This document shows, piece by piece, positions 13,231 through 26,500 of a stretch of DNA of 64,000 bases. Origin of the DNA: Lepas anatifera (taxonomy: Eukaryota; Arthropoda; Thecostraca; Lepadidae); the NCBI GenBank assembly GCA_034440635.1, contig JAOTON010001574.1, positions 996,501 through 1,060,500 on the forward strand. The letters are read 5' to 3'. The translations under genes and the position numbers were made by a program. Under the pieces are notes generated by a model. The model ran no database searches. It saw only the letters and a program-made list of their open reading frames with translations, and was not told where the DNA came from. How positions within the stretch are numbered: the first letter of the stretch is position 1; each line of letters opens with the position of its first letter.

Positions 13231-13611
13231 CAGTGGCGGATCCAACGGGGGGGCAAAAAAAGGCATTTGCCCCCAAACGGAAAAGCTCGGGGCAAAACTA
13301 TGGTTTTGTCTCCCCCAAAGTGATCGACCTCCTCTTTTCCCCGACTGATTTTTAGTTTATAAGCAAGATTTTGGTACTTCAACTATCAACTTCAAACAGA
13401 ACCAGTCAAGTTCAGGGTAAATATTGGGGCTTGGATAGGAAAAAAGTATCTCGAGCCCACATTTCTCACCCTGTTCTTTTTTGCCTTTCGCCTCTTATAC
13501 CTAAAATTTTCCGACAGATCATATTTTAGCGCAATTTTTCACTGCGTGACGTTTTTTTGCTTTTCGACATTGGTCTGCCCCTCCCAAACCGACCGGCTAG
13601 ATCCGCCACTG
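13231..13611 (+). mobile_element. 381-bp hAT-like MITE, nested copy
   Basis: The inverted termini are CAGTGGCGGATC and GATCCGCCACTG. The flanking 8-bp duplication is perfect: GCTATATA at 13223-13230 and 13612-13619. It is the same family as 28967-29350, in the opposite orientation. There is no coding capacity. Confidence 0.92.
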
Positions 13612-13799
13612 GCTATATAAAGCCTATTCCATGGACGGTCCTACTGATGAAACCGCTCACTTACTCCTCCCTAGCCATTGGTTGGAGATCCCGGGGGCTT
13701 GGGGAGGTGAGTACTTCCTTGGACTTTAGGTCTGATAGGCTTTGTTCAGGGCTTGTATTGCTATGTCAGTGTTAAGCCATCCAGGACCATTACCCACCG

Positions 13800-16560
13800 C
13801 CCCCGCCCCTGACCCCTGGGGTGAGGTCGGGGGCTGGGAATGACTTCCGACAGCCCTCTGAGACTAACCCTGGGGCGCCCCTGAGACTAACACTCGAGGA
13901 GGGAGGCGTGGAAGCACCCCTGAGTATTTGGCACGGCACTCCTGAGACTGCCTCTCGGAAGCCCAGATTAGCCCTCAGAGGCCTAAGGCTAACTCGGGGC
14001 CGTGAGACCAAAATTCGGGAGCACCTCTGAGAATTACTCTTAAAGCCCCAAAATTAGCTCTTGGATGGACCGGAGACTAGCTCCCGGGAGAACTCTGAGA
14101 CTAACTTTTAGGTGCTCCCTGAGATTGACTCTCGGGGCCTCTTATGCAACAACTAGGGGGGGCACAGCCTCAGGCTAAATCTCGAGGGTTCCCAAGATTA
14201 CCCCTCGGGGGTCTCCTGAGATCAGTACTCTGCGGATCAAATGAGACTAACTCTCGGACCCCTAGATTAACTCTCGAGGTCACCTGAAAGTAAATATTGA
14301 CTCCTGAGAGAGACGCCCGTAAGACTATGGGACCGAATATCGGGGGTCCTCTAAGACTGACTTTCGGGGTCCCCTTGACCGACTCTTGGGGTTCTCTGAG
14401 ACTGACTCTCATGGAGTCCCCTGAAATAGACTGTCGCGGGGCTCTGAGAACCACTCTCTGGGGGGACCCTGGGACGAGTTCGGCCCCCTGAGACCGACTT
14501 TCGGGGCCCCTGAGACCGACTTTCGGGATCCCCTGAGACTAACTCTCAGGGACCCCCTGAAATCTACTTTTGGGGTCTTGAGACTGACCCTCAGGGCGGG
14601 GCCCTGAGGCCGACTCGGGACGCTCTGAGAACGTTCTTCAGGGGCTTCTGAGACTGATTCTGGGGGCCCCGTGATCAGAGAATGCTTTGCAGTGGTTCAG
14701 ATTGGCCCCCAAAGGGGGGTCCTCGGACTCCTAGAACCCCTTGGCTACGCCACTGCATCCAAACATTCGGGGGCCCGCCGAGATCAGCACTTGGAGGCCC
14801 CTGAAATCATTGCTTCCCCCGATACCAATACTCCGGAGCCCCTGGATACTGATGCGCGGGGCTCCTAAGACCAAGCTCGGGGTTCCACTTAGATCAGGTT
14901 CGGGGCACCCTTAGGCCCATGCTTGCGCTTTTCTCAGGAGTAACTCGACACCGTTGTTCGGGGGCCCAGATCAACATTCGAGGCCCCCCGAGACTAATGC
15001 TCGGTACTCTGGAGCCCCTCGATACCAATGCTCGGGGACCCTGAACCCAAGCCTGAGCCCCTGAGACCAAACTCTGGGTCCCATGGGGCCAATTCTCGTG
15101 CCTCGCTCATAAGTCCCCTCGATATCGATAGTCGGGGAGCAACCCGAGATCAACATTGTCCCCCCCCACTTCCCGAGATCAATGTTCGCTGCTCCGGAGC
15201 CAACGATACCAATGCTCGGGTGATCCCTGAGACCAGATCTGGGGCCCCCTAAGACCAAGATCGAAAGGCCCGTGAGACCAAGCTCGGGGCCCCCTGAGAC
15301 CAAGCTCGGAAGGCCCGTGAGACCAAGCTCGGGGCCCCTGAGACCAAGCTTGGGGGACTTGAGACCAAGCTCGAGGAGCCCCCTGAGACCAAGCTCAGGG
15401 CTCCCCTGGTACGAAACTCGGAGGGCCCCGTGACACCAAGCTCGGGGCCCCCTGAGACCAAGATCGAAAGGCCCGTGAGACTAAGGCTCGGGGGGGCCCT
15501 GAGACCAAGCTCGGGGGCCCTTGAGATCAATATTCGGTACTCTGGAGCCCTCAATACCGATGATCGGGGGCCCCTGAGACCAAGCTCGGAAGGTCCGTGA
15601 GACGAAGCTCGGGGCCCCTGAGACCAAACTCGGAGGGCCCCCTGAGACCAAGATAGAAAGGCCCCTGAGACTAAGCTCGGGAGGTCCCTGAGATCAAGCT
15701 AGGGGGCCGCCTGAGACCAAGATCGAAAGGTCCGTGAGACTAAAGTTCGGGGGCCCCTGAGACCAAGCTCGGGGGGCCTCTGAGACCAAGATCGAAATGC
15801 CCGTGAGATTAGGCTCGGGGGCCTCTGAGACCGAGCTCAGGGGCCCCCGAGATCCATGTTTGGTACTCTGAAGCCCTCGATACCGATGATCGGGGCCCCT
15901 GAGACCAGGCTTGGGAAGCCCGTGAGACCAATCTCGGGGGCCCCTGAGACCATGCTCGGGGGCCCCTGAGACTAAGCTTGGGGGCCCCTGAGACCAAGTT
16001 CGGAGGTCCCTTGAGACCGAGCTCAGGGGCCCCCTGAGACCAAGCTCAGGAGGCCCGTGAGACCAAGCTCGCGGGGGGGCCTCTTGAGACCAAGATCGGG
16101 GGCCCCTGAGACCAAGTTCGGAGGTCCCTTGAGACCAAGCTCGGGGGCCCCCTGAGACAAAGCTCGGGTCTCCCTGAGACCAAGTTCAGGGCCCCCGAGA
16201 TCAATGTTCGGTACTCTGGAGCCCTCAATACCGATGATCGGGGGGCCCTGAGACCAAACTCGGAAAGCCCGTGAGACCAAGCTCGGGGGCCCCTGAGACC
16301 AAGCTCGGGGGCCCCTGAGACCAAGTTCGGAGGTGCCTTGAGACCAAGCTTGGGCGCTCCCTGAGACCAAGCTCGGGGCCCCTGAGACCGAGCTCGGAGG
16401 GCCCACTGAGACCAAGATCAGGGGGCCCGTAAGACCAAGCTTGGGGGCCCTCTGAGACCAAGCTCGGAGGTCTCCTGAGACAAACATCGGGGGAGGCCTG
16501 GGATCGAGCTCGAGGGCCCCCTGAGACCAAGCTCAGGGGCCCCTGAGACCAATGCTCGTG
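13800..16560. repeat. Large GC-rich minisatellite inside the hAT-like element
   Basis: More than 100 imperfect units of roughly 22-27 bp built on GGGCCCCTGAGACCAAGCTC. Units are more diverged at the left (13800-15000) and more uniform at 15230-16560. Higher-order blocks recur: GGTACTCTGGAGCCC followed by CGATACC appears about every 300-700 bp. The Ser/Leu/Gly-rich open frames (LVSGAPELGLRGP) are repeat translation, not genes. Confidence 0.95.
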
Positions 16561-16636
16561 TTTTCCAGTGCATAAGGTCAGCCCAGGGGGGTCCGCGGAC
16601 CCCAAGGACCCCCTTGGCTACGCCACTGTATATATG

Positions 16637-17340
16637 AACCATAGAGTAGGTATACAGCGTATATAGGGTCTATAGAGCATATGCCTATAGGAAAGGTATA
16701 TAGTACCTATATACCCTGCCGATTGCTATTCTATTGGTGTTCTTTTGTGTGTTTTTTTAACCTTTATGCACAGTAACTAAATGTGTATAGCCTCGTTTCA
16801 AACTATATGTCTGACTTTGAATGCAAGTTAGAAACTTTTTGACCGATCTCCAAATAAAAAATCATCAATCGATTCGCTGTTGAATTTTCTCGAATGTGGC
16901 CAAGTAACGTTTTTTTGGCTACGAGTGGTTCTCCGGCCTTCTTGGAAAAGGAGGAGGCCTTTCGAGGTCTCCCCTCCAGTGCGCGTGTTAAATCAACTCC
17001 CCTCGATATATAGAGAAGACGCTAGGCCACTGTGGGGTGGTTGTGGATGAGGAGAGTAGCTCTACACCGTACAGACACAATGTTTTAGAGTTGAAAAAAT
17101 AGCCGCAAAAGTTTACTCGTTAATCGGGAAGAATCGCAATAAGGTTAGGCTCCTCTTCGCCGGGCATTTCTTGCGGCGACGCTGTATTCGACAGAGTGCC
17201 TAGCCCGAGCGACCCCGCAAAACAGCAGATTTCTTAGAACACACAGGAAAGTTCTGTACAATTCTGCAATGTCATTGTTTTATGACCGAGTTCTAAAACA
17301 AATATAAACCTAAGAGCTCCTTTCAGTATTGTTTTTTTTT
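16637..17340. other. Intergenic, no gene
   Basis: AT-rich flank. 16978-16991 reads GTGCGCGTGTTAA, like the right end of the TTAW-flanked element family, preceded by a decayed version of its interior, so this is probably an old truncated copy. Nothing else is recognised. Confidence 0.4.
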
Positions 17341-17492
17341 CTGAGAAATGCTGCTTCTGAAGAACCATAAAGCCTTTTCCGAGAAATGCTGCTTCTGAAG
17401 AACCATAAAGCCTTTTCTGAGAAATGCTGCTTCTGAAGAACCATAAAGCCCTTTCTGAGAAATGCTGCTTCTGAAGAACCATAAAGCCTAGA
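17341..17492. repeat. 38-bp tandem repeat, 4 copies
   Basis: Four nearly identical 38-bp units (GAGAAATGCTGCTTCTGAAG then AACCATAAAGCC) start at 17341, 17379, 17417 and 17455. The unit is not a multiple of three, so the periodic peptides read across it have no meaning. Confidence 0.95.
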
Positions 17493-17850
17493 GTGTGATA
17501 ATAAAACTGACACCGAAAATCAGACTTAAGAAGGTCGAAAATGCGTTAACACTTTTGCTTATGAAACTTCAGGCGGATCAGCTTGGTTATGATGCGCCAC
17601 TGGCGTGTTCCAATTATTTGACGCTAGGTTGTAAGCCTTCGTGACCGAAACACTTCCCATATTTATGAAAATTGATGCGATTGAGGCACATGGTAAGAGA
17701 TGACCAGTGAATTGACCTCAGGTAGGTATGTTTAGTCTGTAGACAAGGCGGTGTGCACAAAGAAATGAACATGTATTCGGAGCAATTTGTTTAAATGCGT
17801 AAATTAGTACCGAATTTCGGGCATGTGTTGCCAGTTTTAATAGCTCTTAA

Positions 17851-18294
17851 AGGGAATGTGGCACCTTGGTCGAATCCTGGAATTTAGTGTAATTAGGTGC
17901 ACCTTTAGCCAAAAACCACGAATGATTTCTCTGAAAAATGTACAATAAGCTCAATATTTTGATTTTCAAAATACTCCTCTAGGAAAATAAATAAATATAT
18001 CCTTGTGGATGATGTCATGATCTGGCAACCACCAACATACTTGAAATGCTTCAAGGGCTTCGATTGGCTGATGCTCATCGTGACGTCAGCATATGTCGTC
18101 ACACCAACAGGCATGACAACTGTGGCCTGCTGCTAGGGGTACATGAAGGGTAGATTGCAGGGAGGTTTTAGTTTTTTTTTCTACGGAAATCTTGAGTTCC
18201 CAGACAAATGATATATTGAGTACCGGTTTTTCCAACTTGCTTTACAACTTGGCTATCTCAGACAAAATCACGTTATGAAGGTGCCACATTCCCT
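17851..18294 (+). mobile_element. 444-bp MITE with TTAA target sites, copy 1
   Basis: The inverted termini are AGGGAATGTGGCACC and GGTGCCACATTCCCT, flanked by TTAA at 17847-17850 and 18295-18298. It shares nearly its whole length with 55881-56330. TTAA duplications with RGG starts fit the Kolobok superfamily; piggyBac is an alternative. No ORF. Confidence 0.88.
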
Positions 18295-18298
18295 TTAA

Positions 18299-18943
18299 TA
18301 GGTTCGTGTCTGGATATGTGTGTGCCTACATTTGTCACTCTAAGTCTAGGCGCACGAAAATACAAATATAAATGCAAAATATTAACTGGGGTAATGTCTA
18401 CGATAATAGTATGACCAAATACTATTTGGCCTATCTTCTAAAACCAAGATGGAATGTCGGGAAAAATAAATGATTGTATATTTAGACCGTCCTTCTGTTC
18501 TTCTAGCCCTCCTTTGGTATCTAACAAAGCAGTTGGTTGCAAGCCTTTTGGGGGAAGTTGCGAAAACTAAGTGATAGTTACGGCGAGTGCAGTGGTGCTG
18601 TGTGCCGACCACACTCTCATCTCGCAAAAACCCGAACAGGCAGTGCTTAGCTTCTCTCCTCGCAGTGCGTGAACACGCATTTAAAATGTGTTCTGATGGA
18701 ACTTTTTATCAATCTACTGAAGCGAGGAGAAACTCCAATACATAATCACTGATTTACTACATTTCTTTCAATTCTAGATGGTCCAGCGTCTATGGAATTT
18801 GCAGCTTATGAAGCACCGTTTGTGAGCACCACTTCCACGTATTGCCTTCTCGATGATGGCCAGAAGACGAAGATTGCAGAGAAACCCACCGAAAACAACA
18901 ATAGCAACAACCCATATATTCCGACTGACTCCAAACCCCAGCA
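18299..18943. other. 3' flank of transporter copy A
   Basis: No gene is recognised. It is the expected 3' UTR and downstream region of the minus-strand transporter that ends at 18944. Unlike copies B-D it lacks the ~70-bp C-terminal minisatellite. Confidence 0.4.
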
Positions 18944-20416
18944 TTACCAGCCGCCAACAAAACAAGATGCGCCTGTTCCGTGCAATAAAATGCTTTTCAC
19001 TGCAGATATTGTTGAGAGAACCGCCACAGAAACCCCCAACACGGCGATCACGGCAAGGAGTACCTTCTCCCACAGTGGCAAATGTTTTGTCCTTCTCGCA
19101 GGGTTAGGCGAATCACGCTCGCCTTCAACTCTGCCTCGGGAATCCAACTCAAGTTTCAGTCGGAAAATAACCGGTAAAATGAAGGAAGTCGCTGCAGTCG
19201 CTGTGGACCCGATCAACTCCATGACAAGCATAAAATCTGGAATGAGTAGGGCCAAAAGAAGCAGTGCTATCATTATGAGGGTGCGAAAGACAATTCTGAC
19301 GATGCCAAATGTATGTGGCACATGTGCTATCTCTTCCATCTGCTGAAAGAAGGGGTTTAGGACGACGAAAAATGCTGTGATTAGATGTGTCAAGAACATG
19401 ACTAGTGCAGCTATTGGTAGAGGGCCTCCAACTCTTTCGAAAAGCGTAGTCAGATAATTATGTTTCTGGTTGTCTCCTGCAGCCCAGTAGCCCAGCATAG
19501 CCAATGGAACGTACATCGAGATGAGGCCAAAAAAGCCCAAAGCTACCGACCAGCTGAACTGACTGCGATCTTTCATATCATTCTGTAAGGTGGGAAACAC
19601 CATGGCTCCTCCAAAGGCGAACAGAATCGGTCCCAGCCCGCGGAAAAACGACACACCAGTCGGGGGGCTGTGCGTTGCGTTTTCGTTGAGTCCTGAGAAG
19701 TTGACTAAGGTTGCTATAATCATCAGAAGCCAAGTCAGTACGGAGGACAACAGGGTGACGATGCCAATGCACCTGAAGTCCGCAGGAGTACCAAGCCACG
19801 ACACCGGCGTCATCATCACAGTCACTATAACGGCCCAGTGGCAATAGCTCAGCGAAACAAACGTCGCAAGAAGTTCAGCTAAAATGTGCGACGAAATAAT
19901 GACATACACTATGCTGGCACCAAGTGTGCATATATTAACCATGACCGTGGTGAAGACTGCAGCTACTGGTCCCATAGTTCTTGCGGCGATCTCAGCATAT
20001 GGTTTACGGCATCGACCGGCAAGCTCAGGTTGTCGCTCCTCGATAATGATCCAGCTGTTGGACAGGCAGAGTCCGCAGTAGGCAGAGATGATTCCCAGAA
20101 TCAGAACCAGGGCTGGCCCCGCGATACCAGTCAGGGTGCAGGCGAAGGAAAGCGCCAGCATTCCGCTCCCAGCCACATCACCCACTAAGAACACGCTTGC
20201 CTGCAACCATGAGAGACCCGGCACCGCTAGCATAGATGCCGTTGCATCGCCAGTGGAGAGCCCCGATTTCAGACTTGCTTCAGAAGAGACAGCGGCGGAA
20301 ACATTATCCGGGCCATGTGAATAGTCATGGTTAGGCGTGGTGACAAGATGATCATGTGAAGAAATCGGTTTGATAATTTCTTCTGCGCTGCTTGCGCAAT
20401 CATCTGTTGCATTCAT
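18944..20416 (-). CDS. AAAP-family amino acid transporter, copy A (intronless)
   Basis: A single open frame of 490 codons on the minus strand, starting at the ATG at 20416. Residues 1-66 are a hydrophilic cytosolic tail. Residues ~67-490 form about eleven hydrophobic segments, as expected for Aa_trans (PF01490) carriers of the SLC32/SLC36/SLC38 superfamily, which move amino acids across plasma or lysosomal membranes. Recognisable landmarks are GDVAGSGMLAL (about 79-89) in the first membrane segment, CRKPYAE (about 136-142) and FPTLQNDMKDRS (about 274-285). The substrate cannot be told from sequence. It is the first of four tandem paralogues; the lack of introns suggests a retrocopied ancestor followed by tandem duplication. 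It is intact. Its 129-bp membrane-segment region is nearly identical to copy B although the rest differs (see findings). Confidence 0.9.
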   Translation of the reverse strand: MNATDDCASSAEEIIKPISSHDHLVTTPNHDYSHGPDNVSAAVSSEASLKSGLSTGDATASMLAVPGLSWLQASVFLVGDVAGSGMLALSFACTLTGIAGPALVLILGIISAYCGLCLSNSWIIIEERQPELAGRCRKPYAEIAARTMGPVAAVFTTVMVNICTLGASIVYVIISSHILAELLATFVSLSYCHWAVIVTVMMTPVSWLGTPADFRCIGIVTLLSSVLTWLLMIIATLVNFSGLNENATHSPPTGVSFFRGLGPILFAFGGAMVFPTLQNDMKDRSQFSWSVALGFFGLISMYVPLAMLGYWAAGDNQKHNYLTTLFERVGGPLPIAALVMFLTHLITAFFVVLNPFFQQMEEIAHVPHTFGIVRIVFRTLIMIALLLLALLIPDFMLVMELIGSTATAATSFILPVIFRLKLELDSRGRVEGERDSPNPARRTKHLPLWEKVLLAVIAVLGVSVAVLSTISAVKSILLHGTGASCFVGGW

Positions 20417-23400
20417 CGTGGTGCGATATTGCAGAGTTATGGTCCAGATAATGCAGTATCTAGTAGAACATGTGGCGTCACTTTCGAAGCAGTTTAATGG
20501 CCTTGGATCAAATCGTTAACCAGTTTTGTTTTCCATATCAATAAACCAGTAGCAAAAGACGGATTGAATGTTGCATGACCTGCATAGCATCACCCCCATA
20601 ATAAACCTTTTAGGGAGCAATAGCACACATTTTTGGTTTGAAACTTGCTGCTTACCGTCTATTGCCATCAACTAAGCACTGATGTGACGGGTATTTTAAC
20701 ATTGACTTTCACAGGATTAAAAAAACAGTCGGTTTTCCAGACCACATGGCTTACTTTCGCATGCACTTCGCTTCAAAATTGACTTTCCTATACGACAATT
20801 GGGGGGAAGGTAGTAGGGAGTATAACGGAGCTCTGGGGAAAACATCGATTAATGAGGGAATACAAATAATCTACCGGGTATTTTTCACAAAGCATTGAGA
20901 TAGAAAGTAAATTCAAATGATCGATCTTTTAAAGTATTGTTGCCCCTTGATTATTGGCTTGGAAAACCCCTTCTACCTACCCGACTAAGGCGGTCACCTA
21001 CAGAAAAGACAGCTGTGCCATTTTGTTCCCTCATCCCTTCTCGAATGACTATATTCAAATGGATGTCGTTGTAACAAAAATATAGACTTCAGAAAAATAG
21101 CAATCCCTATACAAAGTGCGATAAAAATCCTTATAACTGATAGAAAACAAGCTAGAGAACAAGGTAGAAGAAGGAACAGTCCGCCAGAAATACACAATAA
21201 CCACGGGTTATGTAAGCATGGGGGACGCGCACCCTAGCTGGAGAGCTGGGTTTGACATCCTAAGAAAAAATTGGACTCGACCTCGGGTTTTCTTTTATTC
21301 TTGCCATTACCTGCGTGGACTAACGCAATTGTTCCCGGTTGTAGTGTTGTTGAAGTGTAACGGTAGCATTTCTAAAGAAAGTAAAACTGTTCGAATTTCG
21401 CCCTCCATTCATCGGTCATGGCCAGTCTTGAGCTCATCACCCACAGTACAAATTATGTGAAGACACCCTTGACGAGGACGCAGAAACGCACTAGATTATC
21501 ACTTAGATGAAACAGTCATCACTTAACGACTCAAATAGAGCAATCCAAGTCATAAGCGACACCGCACGCATCAACGTCAGAAGTCACTCAGTTTTCAACA
21601 TTCTTCAGACCAAAAGTTTTCCTCTACAAGGGATCAAAACACCAGAGATGTGGCTTCATATCTCTTTTTGGGTGCCTGGGCACCCTCAGTAATAAATTGA
21701 AGACGTGTTACCACCCGCCGGTAACGGTGGGGGGGGGGCGCTACACCCCGGTACGATCTCAGCAACCATGCTAGGTGGGGAAGAGCAGAAATCAGCGTTC
21801 GGTGGCCCGTCTTGATCTCCGCCAAACATTTTCCGTATAATTTTTCTATCATATATTTCTTAGGATACTAGAGGTCAAATCATAGACCTATGTTCTCGGG
21901 GGAATACGGTGGAAACTTACTTTTTGTGGAATAATGACTGACAAAGAAGAGCAATAAAAAGGTGTAAGCACCATGGGAACCCTCTCACAAAGGCCGATCG
22001 AATTATGCATCTAACCTTGTCAGGTTGGATCCTAAATTTGGCGTCACTTGATCTAAGTTCAGGTCAAGGCCAGCATAGCTCATAATGCATATTAAAAACT
22101 GCAATGATAAGCATTACATGATGACGTCAAATAAACATTTTATGTACATTCTATGCGTAGTTTTCTAACTTAAACTAATTAATTTATTTGTTGATTGCGA
22201 CACGGCGATAATATCCACTGAAGTAGTGAGGATATAGGATTTTGGCAAGTGAATTTATAGCCTTTTAGTCAGCAGCTGGGATCAACACAAATGCCAGATT
22301 AGCCGAGCGGATATCACGAAGAGGTATCAGCAAGATAAATGCGTCTGTGAAGGCCAAATTACAATTATTAGATAATTTAACCATGTAATCGTCACTTGGT
22401 GAAACAGACATCAGATAAATAATAAATCAGTAAATGTAATATAAAATTCACGTAGCATGGCTTTTACTTACGCATTTCCCAATCTGTCCCAACCTAAACT
22501 AGGCATCAGCATTGGCCAGTTTTGACGAAAGAGTGGAATAGCCTGGATTTGCTAAATTTGGTCTTGGTTAGGGAACTAGAAACATTGTTTCCTCCACTTC
22601 TGTTCGCCCATGGCTTAAAAAGATGTTTCATATGTTTCATCCTATGTTTCTTATCCACTCCTATGTTTCTTGTCCACTCCTATGGTTCATCCTACGTTTT
22701 TTAATTTGTCATACTGTCAGTAACACACCCAAACTTTCCAAATTACTTGGTTTCACGAAAAAATATTAAAGTGAAATGGAATCAACATTTAGGGATGTAG
22801 CTTCATGTATACCAGCGTACCATTCCTTAGGACGTTTCATAACTTGCACATTGGTTGCTTAGCTTCTCGTTTCTTTTTACCGACAGAAAACTCAGGGTTT
22901 TGAAATGGATGGTCGTGACCGTGTCTTCTTTAATTGAGAATTAGTTTGACCGATTTGGGACAGAGCTTTTCCATTACTGAAATAAGAAGATAATCTATTT
23001 TTTATTTGTCAACGATCTTGACTGTTGTAACGCTTTGCTTTTCGGAAATCCTAATGCATGTACCAGCCACTGTAAATCTGACTTTGAGCTGTTGATTTTG
23101 TGTGTTTGATATCAAAAGATACACTTTTATTTCGATTACGGCAAGTAAATCCTTGTGTTGTAAACTTTAAAAAAGGCAGAAAGCTTATGGAAATAACATT
23201 CTTTAAGCGTGTGCAGTGGTGTCTGTCAGGGTGTTGTAATGGGCAGGTGGGGAGGAAATGGATGGGGGTGGGTGGATGGGGGTGCTGTGATGGAGAGAGT
23301 GGGGTGGGGATGGATGGGGATGGTGCTGTGATGGAGAGGGTTTGAACTGATCATTTTTTCCGAGTAATCACTTATCTGACAAGGACATAAATCAGATCAA

Positions 23401-23510
23401 AACGTTCTGTGGGTAATTTCCTTTAAAACATATGAAAATGGGTACGGATGCAGATACATTTATTGGCCGGATAATGTTTTCGTGAAATTTGTGCCGAGAT
23501 TGGTGCATAA
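20417..23510. other. Intergenic between transporter copy A and a LINE
   Basis: About 3.1 kb, AT-rich, containing the presumed promoter and 5' UTR of copy A. Short open frames have no recognisable similarity. 21640-21780 has a short G-run. 23220-23340 is a GGGTGG-rich simple repeat. No RNA gene is supported. Confidence 0.45.
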
Positions 23511-23514
23511 ACCC

Positions 23515-26500
23515 ATCATCATCATCATCATATATTTTCATGTCCTCCATACAAAATGGCTCTTCCGTCATGAATTACAAACCATACACTCTTCGGCTCC
23601 ACACTAGTTAGCTCCTATTCTCTACCTGACGTCTATCATTAATCCAGCGGTTAGCTAGCCTACGACATTTTGCCGGTTTGCGCTCGTTCCTAACTTCAGC
23701 AGGAGCGAGGTTCCACAGTGATGTGGCCCGATATCTGAAAAATCGCCGGGCGTGCTCGGTTCGCACACGCGGTAGGTGAAGGTCACCCGCGTGCGTGGCT
23801 CTGGTCTGCCTACTCGAGACTTCCTCGCGGTGTGTGAACCGATCACGCAGGCTGGATGGGGCATTTTTGAGTACAGAACATAACACATGGTAGTCAGGTC
23901 ATGCTCCTGTAAGAATTCATCGAATCTAGGCCATTTTAAGTCTTTTAGTATGGGAGTCACATGGTCATGCTTTCTGGCTCCTTTCGACTCGCGCGCAATG
24001 ATTAATGACTTTTTGAATGCGGTTGTGCTGACTTTTGTTGCATCCTGACCAGATTGACAAACAATAGGTAATATGTGGGAATATAAGAGTTTCTACTATC
24101 ATCTTCTTTACCGCTTCTGGAAGTCTGTACGAAAATTTTGCTAAGCCACCTAGAGTAGAGTAGCACCGTTTGATCACTGTTGTTACATGAGCATCAAAAT
24201 GTAATCCATCATCGACAGTGAGACCCAAAATCTTGGCAGTTGACGACGGTTTAACATTAACATCTCCAAACTGCACAGAGAACTGCAGTGATGACCGCCT
24301 ATGGCGTGGTCTAACAAGCATAAGATCAGTTTTTGTTGGGTTGATTTTTAAACTATTCTGGGTAAACCATGTGTGGGCTTGCTTGAAGGTAGCTTCTACT
24401 TTCCTGAAGTTCAAGCGGGTTTTGACTAAGGCCTCGATGCAAGAATTGTGCGTCATCGGCGTACATGACAATTTTGGATTCTACGTGAGACATCAAATCA
24501 TTTGTGAAGAGTAAAAACAAGACTGGGCCGAGAAGTGAACCTGAACCACACCATGTGTAATGGGAAGCATTTTATCCCCCCTTGACTTTTGTCTACGCTC
24601 ACTTAACCAGCGCTCAAACCAATGGCTATCTATACCATACCATCCTAATTTTTCTATCGGTCGGGAGTGTTCCACGGAATCGAAGGCTTTGGACGTGTCC
24701 GCGGTTGTGACGGACCCTAAAAGCCTTGGTCCATGCCTTCCATCAGCCATCCAACTGCGTCTAGCATAGCTGATTCTGTGGATCGTCCTGTTCTGAATCC
24801 ATGCTGGATATCACTGAGAATTGCATGCGACTCCATGTAGTTAACCAGCTGCACGCACACAACGCTCTCTGCTACTTTTGCGACTGTGCTGATAATAGAC
24901 ACGGGACGGTAGTTACCAGGCTCAGTTACACTTCCCGATTTATGGAGTGGGACAACTGTAGCCAGCTTCCATTCCGTTGGTAGCTCTCCGGAGATCAGCG
25001 AAGAGTTGATAACTTCGAGCAGATGAGGACCGATGACCGGGAAAGTCATTCGCAGCATGCTGATGGTGATGCCGTCTTCTCCGCTAGATTTGGACGTTGA
25101 CATACGATTGATGGCATATGATAGTTCAGGTAGTGTTGCTGGGCGCACGCGAAAGGCCCCACTGACCACAACTGGGGGACGGGGAGGCAAAGGCTCTGTG
25201 TCCCGTCGGGCCTCCTCCAGCGCCGCTGCTACGCGTGAGCCAACGGTTGCAAAGTGCTCATTTAACTTATCTGCCCATTGAGCAGACGGTTCATTGACTG
25301 CAGCGACGGGGTCACCTCCCTTAGGTAATATAAGAAATCGTCTTATATCCTTCCACGTGGTGTGGCGCCTCTGTTGGTAAGTGAGAGGAAGTAGTTCGAT
25401 CGCTCTTTGTTTTGTGCACTCTTCACTTCGTTTCTGCGTTTGCGAAACTGTTCTTTGACCACGTCCGAGTTGGGATTATCACATTTAGCTTTATAAAGCC
25501 TGTCTCTTTCCCTCATGAGGGAACGGAGTGCCTCGTTGTTATGAAGCCACGGAGCTGGGGCTCTTTTCGTCCGGATGGTTTTTAACGGCATATGCTTATC
25601 TATAATTGGTGACCACACGGTAAGCCAGGCTCTCCATTTATCGCCTGAGCTCATTGACTCGTGCACAGCATTCCAATCAGCTAATAGTAAGTCCAAGCAT
25701 AGGGCGTCTGGCACCAAACCTTTGGTAGATCGGATGGTGATCTCTGCTGCACGGGGCGCTCCCGCTTCAGCTGGGTGTCCGCAACCACCAGATCGTGGTC
25801 ACTCCAACTGATTGGGATGACTTGAGATGACGTCTTTTCATCAGAGGATCTCACTATGATGTGGTCTAGCAGGGATCCAGACTCAGGGCGAGTAGTTGTT
25901 GCCACTATTTGTTTCATGTTCAGATCTTCGATTGTTTGAGCGTATCTCCTTGTTTCTGAGCTAGATGGTTTAAGCATGTCTATGTTGATATGCCCAGAAG
26001 AAATGTAGGTCTTGCTCTGCAGTTAACATAAATCAGCTGTCCCTGTAGATCGTCTAAAACCGCTGAAATTGGTGCTTTTGGTGGCCGGTAGCACACTCCA
26101 ATTGTCACAGTTTGTTTGCTATACAAGCTGACCCACAGCGCCTCAGGGGCGAGCCAGCCGTTGGCACTGATAATGTCTCCACGCGCAGTGCGTTGCGATA
26201 TAGAATACATATTCCTCCTCCCTCCCGACTTATGTGAGGCGGACGGTCTTTTCTGAATATTTTGTAGCCTGGAAATATCAAAAGCTGTTGTCAATATTTT
26301 CATTTAGCCAGGTTTCGCTAATACACAAAACATCTAGATGTTGACTCTCCAGCAGATTATTGACGTCGTCTATTGATGAGAGGAGGGATCTTACGTTTAG
26401 GTGACCAATCGAGAGATGTGACTGTCTGTCAGTCCTCCGTGTTCTGACGCTTGTTGGTTTGTTCACTGTCACATTTGGGAGCGTCGCGTTCGATGTTTCA

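Noticed and set aside
15230..16560. CRISPR-like array of short repeats
   Set aside because: Repeats are contiguous and diverged, without unique spacers, and the DNA is from an animal genome.
14971..16642. Several 60-150 codon minus-strand frames rich in Ser, Gly, Leu, Pro
   Set aside because: They follow the minisatellite period and occur in all frames, so they are repeat read-through.
22296..22330. tRNA-like start (TAGCCGAGCGGA resembles an A box)
   Set aside because: No B box, anticodon arm or acceptor pairing could be drawn downstream.
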